Positions 24,390 through 33,468 of a DNA stretch of 64,000 bases are shown here, piece after piece. Source of the DNA: Brachymonas sp049977365 (GTDB lineage Bacteria > Pseudomonadota > Gammaproteobacteria > Burkholderiales > Burkholderiaceae_C); contig NZ_JBNGEN010000007.1 of the NCBI RefSeq assembly GCF_049977365.1, forward strand, positions 102,123-166,122, read 5' to 3'. Every line of letters begins with the position of its first letter. Positions within the stretch are counted from its first letter, which is position 1. The translations under genes and the position numbers were made by a program. A model generated the notes under the pieces. The model saw only the letters and a program-made list of their open reading frames with translations, was not told the DNA's origin and made no database searches.

Positions 24390-26456
24390 CTATTTCTGAA
24401 CGCTCGTGCTTTTTTGTGCAAGACTGAGCCAGTCCACGATGGGGCCGGCCTTGAAGCCGCTCACCAGCCGCAGCAGCAGCCCCGACAGGGCCTCGACCTC
24501 GTTGGCCTGCATGTGGGTCTGCAGTTCCACCAGAAGGGGCTGGAGCTGTTCCCAGGGGAGCAGGGCCTCGTGGGCTTTCATGATGCGGGGGTGTTCGGTG
24601 GGCTGGGGGTTGTCGCCGATGAGCAGTTCCTCGTAGAGCTTTTCGCCGGGGCGCAGGCCAGTGATCTGGATGGCGATGTCGCCTTCGGGGTGCTGTTCGT
24701 CGCGCACGCTCAGGCCGGAGAGGGTGACCATCTGGCGCGCGAGCTGGAGGATGCGGACGGGTTCTCCCATGTCGAGCACGAAGACGTCTCCACCCGTGCC
24801 CATGGCGCCGGCCTGCAGCACGAGCTGGGCGGCCTCGGGAATGGTCATGAAGTAGCGGGTGACTTCGGGGTGGGTGAGGGTGATGGGGCCACCGTGGGCG
24901 ATCTGCTGCCGGAACAGCGGCACCACCGATCCGGAGGAGCCGAGCACGTTGCCGAAGCGCACCATGGTGAAGCAGGTGCGGGGGGCGGCTGCCGCAGGCT
25001 GGGCAGGACTGCCGTCCGTGGCTGTTGCCACTGCCGCTGCGGGGAGCTGCGGCAGGGGGCGGTCGCCCGGGGGGATGTGCATGGCGTCGTCGAGCGGCGC
25101 GAAGCCGGGTGCGGCGGCGCTTGCAGTGGCGTGCGCCAGGGCCTGCAGGCACATTTCGGCCAGGCGCTTGCTGGCACCCATGACGTTGGTGGGGCGGACA
25201 GCCTTGTCGGTGGAGATGAGCACGAACTGGGGCACCCGGCATTCCAGTGCGACGCGCGCCATGGTGAGGGTGCCGAAGACGTTGTTGGCCAGGCCCTGTA
25301 CGGGGTTGTGCTCGACCATGGGCACGTGCTTGTAGGCGGCGGCATGGTAGAGGGTGGCGGGCTGCCAGGTGCGCACGATTTCGCGCATGTGGTGCAGGTC
25401 CTTGACGTCACCCAGCAGGGGCACCATGGTGGCGGGGGTGCCCTGCGGGCCTGCCGTGGCGGCAGCCAGGGCGCGCAGCTCGTGGTAGATGCGGTAGAGC
25501 GCGAATTCGCTGTGCTCGACGAGCAGCACGGTGCGCGGGCCCTGCCGCACGATCTGGCGGCACAGCTCGCTGCCGATGCTGCCGCCGGCGCCGGTCACGA
25601 GCACGACCCGGTCCTGGATGTCGCGGGCGATGAGGGCGGGGACGGGCGGCACGGGGTCGCGGCCCAGCAGGTCCTCGACATCGAGCTCCTGGAACTGCTG
25701 CACGCCCGAGCGGCCGCTGGTGAGCTCGGCCATGCTGGGCACGCTGCGCACATGCACGTTGAGCCCCTGCAGGCTCTGGATGATGGCGTTGCGCCGGGCC
25801 CGGGGCAGGGAGGGAATGGCCAGGAGCACGTCGGTGACTTCGCTGTCGCGGATCACGTCGGGGAGCTCGGCGGGGGACCAGACTTCGGCGCCGTTGATGC
25901 TGCGGCCGATCTTGGCGGGGTCCTGGTCGACGTAGCCGATGAGGGTGTACTGGCGGGCGTTGCGGATGGCTCCGGCGGTCTGGATGCCGGTTTCGCCGGC
26001 GCCGTAGATGAGCAGGCGGCCCTGCTGGCGGGCCTCGTGCTGGCCGCTGTAGAGGAACAGTCCCCGGATGAAGGCGCGGTTTCCGCCCACGAGGAGCAGG
26101 AACATGAGCGGCTGCAGGATGCCGACGCTGCGCGGCACATGGGTGGGGTTGCCGACGAACACCACATAGCAGAAGAACAGCACCCCGTAGACGGCGATGG
26201 CCTGGATGGTGGTGACCATGGCCGCGAAGCCGGTGTAGCGGAAGATGGCGCGGTACAGCCCGAACCGCAGCATGATCGGTATGGCGAGCGCCGGTGCGAG
26301 CAGGTAGGTGATGCCCTGGGCACGGTAAGGGGCGGTCCAGACGTCGAGCCGCAGGCTGATGGCCAGCCACAGGGCCAGCCAGGCGCAGAGGATGTCCATG
26401 CCCATGGCCAGGAGTTGGCGGGGCAGGGTTTGGGTGTTGAAGATGCGGGACTGCAT
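24390..26456 (-). CDS. Membrane UDP-sugar 4,6-dehydratase (WbpM/PglF/CapD family)
   Basis: 688-residue enzyme predicted to convert UDP-GlcNAc to the 4-keto-6-deoxy sugar, the precursor of bacillosamine, FucNAc or QuiNAc. Four N-terminal membrane spans lead to a CoA-binding-like first Rossmann domain (RLLIYGAGETGIQ). The catalytic extended SDR domain follows, with GAGGSIGSELCRQI, AAYKHVPMVEHNP, STDKAVRPTNVMGASKRLAE (the Met/Lys form of the SDR triad) and RFGNVLGSSGSVVP. It is the last gene of the minus-strand glycan operon and lies near an aminotransferase and a PglC-type transferase that would use its product. A Gly/Ala/Pro-rich insertion lies after the SDR lysine helix, near residue 480. Confidence 0.9.
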   Translation of the reverse strand: MQSRIFNTQTLPRQLLAMGMDILCAWLALWLAISLRLDVWTAPYRAQGITYLLAPALAIPIMLRFGLYRAIFRYTGFAAMVTTIQAIAVYGVLFFCYVVFVGNPTHVPRSVGILQPLMFLLLVGGNRAFIRGLFLYSGQHEARQQGRLLIYGAGETGIQTAGAIRNARQYTLIGYVDQDPAKIGRSINGAEVWSPAELPDVIRDSEVTDVLLAIPSLPRARRNAIIQSLQGLNVHVRSVPSMAELTSGRSGVQQFQELDVEDLLGRDPVPPVPALIARDIQDRVVLVTGAGGSIGSELCRQIVRQGPRTVLLVEHSEFALYRIYHELRALAAATAGPQGTPATMVPLLGDVKDLHHMREIVRTWQPATLYHAAAYKHVPMVEHNPVQGLANNVFGTLTMARVALECRVPQFVLISTDKAVRPTNVMGASKRLAEMCLQALAHATASAAAPGFAPLDDAMHIPPGDRPLPQLPAAAVATATDGSPAQPAAAAPRTCFTMVRFGNVLGSSGSVVPLFRQQIAHGGPITLTHPEVTRYFMTIPEAAQLVLQAGAMGTGGDVFVLDMGEPVRILQLARQMVTLSGLSVRDEQHPEGDIAIQITGLRPGEKLYEELLIGDNPQPTEHPRIMKAHEALLPWEQLQPLLVELQTHMQANEVEALSGLLLRLVSGFKAGPIVDWLSLAQKSTSVQK

Positions 26457-26621
26457 GGTGTTTCAGAGCCTGTTCACAGGTTCTTCAGGGGAGGGGATGA
26501 ACTTCATTCAGATGGGGAGCGGCTCGGGCGGGGAGCAGGACAGTGCAGGCTGCCAGAGGAACCATGCAGAAGGCGCTCCGGGAGGTGCGGGCGCATGGCG
26601 TGTGGGTGCAGGGGAGCGGCA

Positions 26622-26924
26622 TCACAGCACCCGGAGGGGTTCGAGGCCCTCTGCCGTCATCGACGGCCACCATTCCTGGATGGTGTAGGCCGCGATCCGT
26701 TCGCGGTGAAAGGGGTCCTGTGCCACCAGCGTGTCCACCGCCGTACGGTCTGCCGCGCGGGCCAGAATCACGCCGCCGGTGCGGGGTTCGAGCCGGCCGG
26801 AGGCAAGAAACACGCCTTGTGCATAGCCCTGACGCAGATAGGCGCGATGAGCTTCCAGGTGGCGTTCCACTTCTTCCAGGGGCTGAAGGTAGCGCAGGGT
26901 GATGAGAAACAGGGGAGCGGGCAT
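26622..26924 (-). CDS. YciI-family protein
   Basis: 100-residue single-domain protein of the YciI ferredoxin-like fold: LITLRYLQPLEEVERHLEAHRAYLRQG, FLASGRLEPRTGGVILARA and DPFHRERIAAYTIQEW. The conserved His in the first helix and the Asp-Pro-Phe loop of the family are present. The molecular function is unknown in most members. It sits between the sugar transferase and the dehydratase on the same strand but has no obvious glycan role. Confidence 0.88.
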   Translation of the reverse strand: MPAPLFLITLRYLQPLEEVERHLEAHRAYLRQGYAQGVFLASGRLEPRTGGVILARAADRTAVDTLVAQDPFHRERIAAYTIQEWWPSMTAEGLEPLRVL

Positions 26925-26962
26925 GGGGACAGCAGGGAAAAGGGGCACGAGAGGGCAATGCA

Positions 26963-27565
26963 TCAGGGCTTGAGCAGGATGCCGAGCGTCATGCCGATGA
27001 TCTTCAGGTCGAGCCCGAGGCTGCGCTCGCGCACATACTGCCTGCACAGCGCGAGCTTGGCCGGGAGGATGGTGTCGATGTAGGTGCGTTCGGGGTCGGC
27101 ACTCTGTGCGAGCAGCGTGCTCTCGCTGCGGTATTGTACGGAGGCCAGATCGGTGATGCCGGGGCGCACGCTGAGCACTTCGGCGCGCACGTCGGCCGGG
27201 TAGAGCGCCACGTAACGGGGGACTTCAGGGCGCGGGCCGACGAGGCTCATGTCGCCCAGGAACACGTTGAGGAGCTGGGGCAGCTCGTCGAGCTTGTAGG
27301 CCCGGATGATGTGGCCGCTGCGGGTGATGCGGTCGTCCGCGCCCACGGTGATCTGGAGGCCGGAGTGGTCCACGCGCATGCTGCGGAACTTGTAGATGCG
27401 GAAAGGCCGCCCGCGCAGGCCGATGCGTTCCTGGCGGAAGAACACCGGCCCCGGGGAGTCGAGCCGGATCCAGGCCGCCAGAGCCAGCAGCAGGGGCGAG
27501 AGCAGCAGCAGCCCGATGCCGGAGGCGGCGAGGTCGAAGGCGCGCTTGAGGGCGAGGGACTTCAT
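26963..27565 (-). CDS. Initiating phosphoglycosyltransferase, PglC-type
   Basis: 200-residue monotopic enzyme that moves a phosphosugar from its UDP donor to undecaprenyl phosphate. One re-entrant membrane helix (residues 8-32) is followed by the catalytic core PVFFRQERIGLRGRPFRIYKFRSM, a DELPQLLNVFLGDMSLVGPRPE segment containing the Asp-Glu dyad, and RPGITDLASVQYR. The short length without extra membrane domain matches PglC rather than WbaP, and suggests a diNAcBac-like substrate from the neighbouring dehydratase and aminotransferase. The start at 27565 gives the normal N-terminus. Confidence 0.9.
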   Translation of the reverse strand: MKSLALKRAFDLAASGIGLLLLSPLLLALAAWIRLDSPGPVFFRQERIGLRGRPFRIYKFRSMRVDHSGLQITVGADDRITRSGHIIRAYKLDELPQLLNVFLGDMSLVGPRPEVPRYVALYPADVRAEVLSVRPGITDLASVQYRSESTLLAQSADPERTYIDTILPAKLALCRQYVRERSLGLDLKIIGMTLGILLKP

Positions 27566-27603
27566 GCGGGGTGTCGTGCGGTCGTCGTCATGTGCGCGGG
27601 GGC

Positions 27604-28761
27604 TCAGCCGAGGATGTCGTGCAGGGCCGCAATGATGCGTTCCTGGTCGGCGTCGCTCATGGCGGTGAACAGCGGGATGCTGAACATGTGCTGGTAGGCC
27701 CTGTCTGCCTCGGGGAACTGCTCGGGGGTGAGGTGGTAGCGGTCGCGCCAGTAGGGCTGGCGGTGCAGGGGCACATAGTGCACGCTGGTGCCGATGCCGG
27801 CGTCGGACAGGCGCTGGATGACGTCGTCGCGCGTGACGCGGGCCGCCTCGGTGAGGCGCAGCACGAACAGGTGCCATGAGTGCACGTCGCCCGCAGGGGC
27901 ATCGGCGGGCAGGATGAGGGGGAGGTCGCGCAGCGCCTCGAAGTAGCGGGCGGCGAGCTGCTGGCGGCGGGCCAGAAAGGCGGGCAGGCGCCGCAGCTGC
28001 ACGCGGCCCAGGGCCCCGGCCATGTCGCCCATGTTGTACTTGAAGCCGGGAGCCACGATCTCGTAGTACCAGGCCGGTGTCTTGCTGGTGAAGCGGTCGA
28101 ACGCATCGCGGCTGATGCCGTGCAGGCGCATGATGCGCATGCGCGCAGCCAGGGCCGGGTCGTGCGTGACGGCCATGCCGCCTTCGCCGGTGGTCATGGT
28201 CTTGTTGGCGTAGAAGCTGAACACGGCCGCATCGCTCGGGAGCTGGCCGATCTTGACGCCCTTCCAGGTGGAGGGCAGGGCGTGGGCGGCGTCTTCGACC
28301 ACGCGCAGGTGGTGCTGCCGCGCCAGCGCCATGATGGCGTCCATGTCGCACGACAGGCCGCCGTAGTGCACCGGCAGGATGGCCTTGGTGCGGGAGGTGA
28401 TGGCGGCCTCGATCTTGCGCACGTCGATGTTGAGCGTGACGGGGTCGCAGTCCACGAAGACGGGGTCGGCGCCCAGGTAGCGCACCACTTCGGCGGTGGT
28501 GGTGAAGGTGAGGGTGGGGACGATGACTTCGTCGCCCGCCTGCACTCCGATGGCTTCGAGGGCCAGGTGCAGGCCGGCCGTGGCGGAATTGACGGCCACG
28601 GTGTCAACGCCACCGCCGAGCGAGTCGGCGAATTCCTGCTCGAAGGCGCGGGTTTCAGGGCCGGTGGTGACCCAGCCGGAACGCATGGCCTGCGTGACGG
28701 CGGCAATTTCTTCCTCGCCGATGTCGGGGCGAGCAAAGGGGATGAAGGCAGGTGTGCTCAT
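27604..28761 (-). CDS. PLP-dependent sugar aminotransferase (DegT/DnrJ/EryC1)
   Basis: 385-residue aminotransferase likely to aminate the 4-keto sugar nucleotide made by the WbpM/PglF-type enzyme, in the manner of PglE. IPFARPDIGEEEI is the family N-terminus, and NSATAGLHLALEA and VEDAAHALPS bind PLP. FSFYANKTMTTGEGGM carries the Schiff-base lysine, and GFKYNMGDMAGALG and HSWHLFV follow. Full length. The gene lies 38 bases upstream of the PglC-type transferase, consistent with one pathway. The exact substrate is inferred. Confidence 0.9.
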   Translation of the reverse strand: MSTPAFIPFARPDIGEEEIAAVTQAMRSGWVTTGPETRAFEQEFADSLGGGVDTVAVNSATAGLHLALEAIGVQAGDEVIVPTLTFTTTAEVVRYLGADPVFVDCDPVTLNIDVRKIEAAITSRTKAILPVHYGGLSCDMDAIMALARQHHLRVVEDAAHALPSTWKGVKIGQLPSDAAVFSFYANKTMTTGEGGMAVTHDPALAARMRIMRLHGISRDAFDRFTSKTPAWYYEIVAPGFKYNMGDMAGALGRVQLRRLPAFLARRQQLAARYFEALRDLPLILPADAPAGDVHSWHLFVLRLTEAARVTRDDVIQRLSDAGIGTSVHYVPLHRQPYWRDRYHLTPEQFPEADRAYQHMFSIPLFTAMSDADQERIIAALHDILG

Positions 28762-28958
28762 GAAGTCGATGGAAGAAGGGGAAAGTGCCTGCGCGGAAGG
28801 GGCATGCGTCAGCGGCCGCTGGGCCGCCCCTGACCGGGCGCAGGAGACCCCCGGGGCCTCTCGTGCAGGGCCCGGCCAGGGGCGGGGCGCAGGAGAGGCA
28901 TTCCGGGTTGCATCAGAAAGGTATTGTCCGACTTTTGGTCTGGAGCCGGGAGGACGTT

Positions 28959-30251
28959 TCAGCTTTTTGCAAGGCTCGTGCCACAGGCTTCCAGAAAGCG
29001 GCGTGCGAGCACGGGGTAGGTGTGGTGTGCGAGCACGTGGGCACGGCCCGATTCGCCCATGCGGGCTCGGGTGGCGGGGTCGATCGCGGCGAGCTGGCGC
29101 AGGCCTTGCGCAATGGCAGGAGGATCGGCCGGGGGCACGGTGAGTCCGCAGCCGGCTTCGGCCACCGGATCGTTGCCGGCCTCGACCGAATGCAGGACCA
29201 CGCAGCGCGCCATCATGTAGTCCATGAGCTTGTTGGGCGCAATGCCAAAGCGGTAGATGGGCACGCGCTGCCAGCCGATGTAGGCGATGTCCACCTGGGC
29301 CAGAAAGGCGGGGATCTGTGCCTTGGGAATGGGGTCGAAAAAGGCCACGGTGTCTGCGAGCCCCAGGGCCTCGGCCTGCTGGCGCAGGGCGGCTTTTTCG
29401 TGTCCGTCGCCGACGAGCACGAAGCTGAAGGGCGCGTCCCGGAGCAGGGCGGCAGCCTGGAGCATCACGTCGAGCGCGTTGGGGGTGCCGTGCGAGCCGG
29501 CATAACCGACCACGGTGCGGCCGGCGGCCTTCTGTGCGGCCACGTGGCGCGCGATGTCGCCCCGCAGGGGCGGCGGCTCGCCCTGCCATTCGTCGAGCGT
29601 GATGCCGTTGGGCACGATGTGGAGCCGGCGCAGGTCGAGTCCGTGCGCCTGCATGTGTCCGGCCACCTTGGGCAGCATGCTCACCACGACATCGGCGTCC
29701 CGGTAGGCGGCGTTCTCGGCGGCCTGGCACAGCCGGATGAAGGGGTGGCCGGGCGACATGCCGCCCAGCTCGATGGGAGACAGGGGCCAGAGGTCGTGCA
29801 CCTCGAACACCAGCGTGCAGGGGTGGCCGGCACGGCGGGTGAGGCGCGCGATGCGGCGGGCGACCCAGATGTCCATGGGGTAGGTGCTGCTGGCGATGAC
29901 TACATCGGGCCTGAACTCACGAGCGATGCGGGGGGCATCGGCCCATGCCTGGCGCAGGAAGGCCCAGATGTTGCGCACCCGGCCCAGGCCGTTGCCCGCG
30001 TAGGGGGGGGTGGCATACCAGTGGTAGGCGATGCCGTCGATGTCCTGCACGGTGGCGTGTCCCGACCGTGTCGCTCCCGCCGCCTGCAGCGCGGGCAGAT
30101 CGGGCTGCCTGGCCCGCACATGGCTGTGGCTGCCGGCGAGCATGCGCACGCAGTGGCCGGCGTGCACCCATTCGCGGGCGAGGTAGTAGGGACGGTATTC
30201 CATGCCGTGCAGGGGACTGCCGGCATAGTGGTTGAGGTAGAGAATGTTCAT
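28959..30251 (-). CDS. Glycosyltransferase family 4 (WbuB-like)
   Basis: 430-residue GT-B enzyme. The N-terminal domain begins MNILYLNHYAGSPLHGMEYRPYYLAREW, the style of WbuB-type transferases that add amino sugars in O-antigen synthesis. The C-terminal domain has VGYAGSHGTPNALDVML, LVGDGHEKAALR, APNKLMDYMMARC and the donor-site EAGNDPVAEAGCG. Cytosolic or peripheral membrane. The start overlaps the upstream gene's stop by 4 bases (ATGA), so the two transferases are translationally coupled. Donor unknown; a 2-acetamido sugar is plausible from the operon. Confidence 0.88.
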   Translation of the reverse strand: MNILYLNHYAGSPLHGMEYRPYYLAREWVHAGHCVRMLAGSHSHVRARQPDLPALQAAGATRSGHATVQDIDGIAYHWYATPPYAGNGLGRVRNIWAFLRQAWADAPRIAREFRPDVVIASSTYPMDIWVARRIARLTRRAGHPCTLVFEVHDLWPLSPIELGGMSPGHPFIRLCQAAENAAYRDADVVVSMLPKVAGHMQAHGLDLRRLHIVPNGITLDEWQGEPPPLRGDIARHVAAQKAAGRTVVGYAGSHGTPNALDVMLQAAALLRDAPFSFVLVGDGHEKAALRQQAEALGLADTVAFFDPIPKAQIPAFLAQVDIAYIGWQRVPIYRFGIAPNKLMDYMMARCVVLHSVEAGNDPVAEAGCGLTVPPADPPAIAQGLRQLAAIDPATRARMGESGRAHVLAHHTYPVLARRFLEACGTSLAKS

Positions 30252-31405
30252 GCGTGCGGCCCCCGGAGCGGAGGCAGGGTGTGCAGGGTCTGGATGAGGC
30301 GCGAGACGGCAGGGGCAAAGAGCCCGTGGTCGGCCACCCAGGCGCGATGGTGTCGGGCAATGTCCGGGGCGCGTGCGGCCAGGATCGGGAGCTGCCGGGC
30401 ACTGACCCGGGCCAGCTCTGCGCTGCCCAGGCGGTCCGGCACGATCCAGCCGTGGGCGTCGTCGGCCACCAGTTCGCGGTTGGCGGGCAGGTCGCTCAGC
30501 AGCGGAATGCAGCCGTGGGCCATGGCTTCGAGCACCGACACGGCGACCGAGTCGCTCTGCGGCAGGCTCAGATACCACTGGGCCCGGTCGTACCACACGG
30601 CCTGTGCGGCGGCGTCCAGGCGCCCGACAAGGCGCACGCGGTCGCCGAAGCCTTCGCGTTGCACCCACGCTTCCAGCTCGGGGCGCAGACTGCCGTCGTG
30701 GGCCATCACGAGCCGGGCCTGCGGCTGCCACGAGACGATGCTGCGGAACAGCTCCAGCACGCGCAGGGGCTGGTAGATGGGTTCCAGCCCCCGGTTGGCG
30801 TAAAAGAGCCAGGGCTCGCGCACCGGCTGTGCCGGCACGGGCGGCAGCGCATCGAGCCCGAAGGGAAAGGTCATCACCTCGCGTGCGCCCAGCGCCCGCA
30901 TCTGCTGCGTCATGTGCTGCGAGTCGCTGGTGCAGAGGTCCGCGTTGCGCAGAATGGAAGAGGTGAGCCACCGGTAGGCCGCGTGGCGCCCGGGCGTGAG
31001 CAGGATGTCGCTGCCCCAGGCCGATGCCAGCACGCGCCCGCGCAGGCGCCATGGGCGGCGTGCCAGCCACACCAGCGTGCCGTGCGAGGTGAGGTAGTGG
31101 GGGTTGATCCAGTCGGCATCCGCATGGCGCAGCCAGCGGCCGACTTCCGGCAGGCGACGCAGCAGCGCAGCGTTGCCCCCGCCATGGGCCGGGTCGGTGT
31201 GCAGTGCCAGCCGCTGCTCGGGCGGTACCAGCTCCGCCAGCCCGGGTGCAAAGCCCCGGCTGGAGCATACCCACAGATCGACATGCGGATGCAGGGCACG
31301 CCCCCATTTGACGAGGTGCGGGCTTTCGCCGTCGCCCACCAGGGCATAGCGCAGGCGGCGTGTGGCATCGACCGGCAAGGGGGCGGGAAAAACGGCAGGG
31401 GTCAT
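30248..31405 (-). CDS. Glycosyltransferase family 4-like enzyme
   Basis: 385-residue GT-B protein. Segments include GRVLASAWGSDILLTPG, SDSQHMTQQM, FPFGLD and LVGRLD near the domain boundary, with LPQSDSVAVSVLEAMAHGCIPLLSDLPANRELV as the donor-binding loop (Glu-x7-Glu-like). No membrane segments. It is chained by 4-base overlaps to the acetyltransferase before it and the GT4 after it, so it belongs to the same repeat-unit assembly line. Linkage and donor cannot be told from sequence. Confidence 0.83.
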   Translation of the reverse strand: MTPAVFPAPLPVDATRRLRYALVGDGESPHLVKWGRALHPHVDLWVCSSRGFAPGLAELVPPEQRLALHTDPAHGGGNAALLRRLPEVGRWLRHADADWINPHYLTSHGTLVWLARRPWRLRGRVLASAWGSDILLTPGRHAAYRWLTSSILRNADLCTSDSQHMTQQMRALGAREVMTFPFGLDALPPVPAQPVREPWLFYANRGLEPIYQPLRVLELFRSIVSWQPQARLVMAHDGSLRPELEAWVQREGFGDRVRLVGRLDAAAQAVWYDRAQWYLSLPQSDSVAVSVLEAMAHGCIPLLSDLPANRELVADDAHGWIVPDRLGSAELARVSARQLPILAARAPDIARHHRAWVADHGLFAPAVSRLIQTLHTLPPLRGPHA

Positions 31406-32091
31406 GCGTCGTGCGGAGGAAATGGGGATGCCGATGCCGCCTGCATCCCGGAAGCGGAGGGCAGCGCACCGGCCCAGTGTGTGTAGGCCGTCAGATGGTC
31501 GGGGTGCTCGGCGAGCCAGCGGGCATCCTGCGTGCGGGTGTCGCCCACCACGCGGGCAGGGCAACCGCTCACCACCGCAAAGTCGGGAAATGTGCCACGC
31601 ACCCGGCTGTGGCTGGCCACCAGACAGCCCTTGCCCAGCACCGTGCCGGCCTCGACCACGCAGTGCGGGCCGATGAAGCAGTGCGCCCCGATGCGGATCG
31701 GAGCCCGGATATCGCTGGCGAACGAGCCGTCCGCAGCGGGCCCGGGAGCCCCCGGCACCCGGGCTGCCACCCGCACGCTGCGGTGGGTGCTGTGGGTGAC
31801 GATGCTGACGAAGTTGGTGATCTGCGTCCCGGCCCCGATGGTGATGCCTGCGCTGGCCTCGATGAAGTTGAAGTGCCCGATGAACACGTCGTCCTCCAGC
31901 AGCAGCCGGTCCTCGTGCTCGATGCAGGTGCTCGGCGAGATGCGGGTGGCGGGGCGGGGCTGGCCGCCGGACACCTCGCCGAACACCATGCGGAAGCACA
32001 GTGCCTGCCACAGCCAGCGCCGCATGCGGTTGAGGCGGGCGCGCCAGCGCAGGGCGGGGGGCATGGAAGGCGGGGACATGGGGGACGTCAT
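31402..32091 (-). CDS. Hexapeptide-repeat acyltransferase
   Basis: 229-residue left-handed beta-helix enzyme; the repeats run from about residue 50 (ISPSTCIEHEDRLLLEDDVFIGHFNFIEASAGITIGAG) to 185, ending FAVVSGCPARVVGD. His residues in ITNFVSIVTHSTHRS and IGAHCFIGPHCVVEAG suit an acetyl-CoA-dependent mechanism. It most likely O- or N-acetylates a sugar of the repeat unit. It lacks the N-terminal nucleotide-binding domain of PglD, so it is not a clear diNAcBac acetyltransferase. Overlaps both neighbours by 4 bases. Confidence 0.82.
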   Translation of the reverse strand: MTSPMSPPSMPPALRWRARLNRMRRWLWQALCFRMVFGEVSGGQPRPATRISPSTCIEHEDRLLLEDDVFIGHFNFIEASAGITIGAGTQITNFVSIVTHSTHRSVRVAARVPGAPGPAADGSFASDIRAPIRIGAHCFIGPHCVVEAGTVLGKGCLVASHSRVRGTFPDFAVVSGCPARVVGDTRTQDARWLAEHPDHLTAYTHWAGALPSASGMQAASASPFPPHDA

Positions 32092-33413
32092 GGCTGCTCC
32101 TCCACCAGTTGACCCACATCCGCTTCAGCCGGATCGGCAGGCTCGGGTGCGGGAATGTCCGACCAGAAGGCCAGACGCCAGAAATAGATGCCGAAATACA
32201 CCACCATCGCGGCCGAAACGGCCCAGGCCCCGGCCAGCAGCCCTCCCCACCGCAGTCCGGCCGCGAGGGCGCCCACGAAGGCGATCTGCCCCACCACTGC
32301 CCAGCGGAAGGCCCAGCGCTGGGCCTGCCAGGCCATGGTGACCACGGCCAGCGGCGCAGCCACGAAATGCGCGGCAATGTAGGGGGCCAGGGCGCGGGCC
32401 AGCTCGCCCGCATCCCGCCATCCGGCCCCGAACACCAGCCGGAACAGCCAGGGCCCCGCCACCATCAGCACGCCCATGAGCCCCAGCGCCACAGCCCCGA
32501 GCAGCAGCATGATCTGACGCACGGCTCGCCGGGCATCCTCGGGCCGGGCGCCGGTCAGCCGGGGGTACAGCGCCTGCGACACCGCGCTGCCCACCAGTGT
32601 GGCCGGCGCCTTGAGGTAGCGCAGCGCCAGTCCCCAGAAGCCTGCGGCCGCATCGCCCGACCAGGCCACCAGCAGCGCCACGGCCAGTGCATCCTGCAGC
32701 GTGCCCAGAAAGGCATGCGGCGTGTTGAGCAGCGGAAAATCGCGATGGATGGAGGCCATGCGCCGCATGTCCTGTCCCAGGTCCGCAGAGGCCGCCAGCG
32801 GCCAGACTCTCCGCCAGCCCCCCGCCGGAGCAGGGCGCCACAGGGGCAGGGTCGCCAGCAGCACCGCCACGCTGGGGGCCAGCACCAGTGCCCATGTGCC
32901 TGCGGTGCCCGTGGCCTGGCCGCTCCACAGTGCATAGCCGAACAGCACCTGCAGCACGGCGCCTCCGCCATACTGTACCACCCGGCTGGTGGCCAGTGCG
33001 CGGAACTGTTCGGCGCGGTTGCACCACATCACGAGCAGCTGCAGCAGCCCACTCCCTGCCACCGCCAGCGGCAGCAGGGCCGGCAGAGGCAGATGCGCCC
33101 AGCGCGCCAGCGCCCAGCCCACAGGCAGGCACAGCACCGTCACCGCCAGCCAGATGCGCAGGCACAGCGCCAGCAGGGCACGGGCATCGCCTTCCTGCCG
33201 TGCCATCGGCAGCGCAAACTCGTAGCGGCCGCAGGCCACCACGGCCAGGGTGGCGGCCACCGTGGTGAAGCTCGTGAATCCGCCCATCGCCTCCGGCGTG
33301 AACAGGCGTGTGATCACCGGCCCCAGTGCCAGGGGCACGACCTGTGCGAGCGCTCCGCCCATCAGCAGGGTGAGCGTGGCATGCAGGAGTCCGGCAGGAG
33401 CACGGGAAGACAT
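32088..33413 (-). CDS. Polysaccharide/oligosaccharide flippase (Wzx-like)
   Basis: About 441-residue membrane protein with 12 or so hydrophobic spans, MOP superfamily. The N-terminal LGPVITRLFTPEAMGGFTSFTTVAATLAVVACGRYEFALPM is typical of the polysaccharide export branch. It would flip the undecaprenyl-linked unit made by the minus-strand operon. The ATG at 33413 is preferred; an in-frame ATG at 33458 would add 15 polar residues. A second, AT-rich flippase gene at 47.2 kb serves the other operon, so two separate glycans are probably made. Confidence 0.87.
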   Translation of the reverse strand: MSSRAPAGLLHATLTLLMGGALAQVVPLALGPVITRLFTPEAMGGFTSFTTVAATLAVVACGRYEFALPMARQEGDARALLALCLRIWLAVTVLCLPVGWALARWAHLPLPALLPLAVAGSGLLQLLVMWCNRAEQFRALATSRVVQYGGGAVLQVLFGYALWSGQATGTAGTWALVLAPSVAVLLATLPLWRPAPAGGWRRVWPLAASADLGQDMRRMASIHRDFPLLNTPHAFLGTLQDALAVALLVAWSGDAAAGFWGLALRYLKAPATLVGSAVSQALYPRLTGARPEDARRAVRQIMLLLGAVALGLMGVLMVAGPWLFRLVFGAGWRDAGELARALAPYIAAHFVAAPLAVVTMAWQAQRWAFRWAVVGQIAFVGALAAGLRWGGLLAGAWAVSAAMVVYFGIYFWRLAFWSDIPAPEPADPAEADVGQLVEEQP

Positions 33414-33468
33414 CGTCGGCAACAGGGCAGCGGGGAGGGAAGAAAGAGGGCGGGGCAACCTGCGCCGG

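Noticed and set aside
24228..27083. 951-codon plus-strand open frame opposite the dehydratase, YciI and sugar transferase genes
   Set aside because: Antisense shadow of three real minus-strand genes; low-complexity Gly/Ala/His composition with no recognisable motif.
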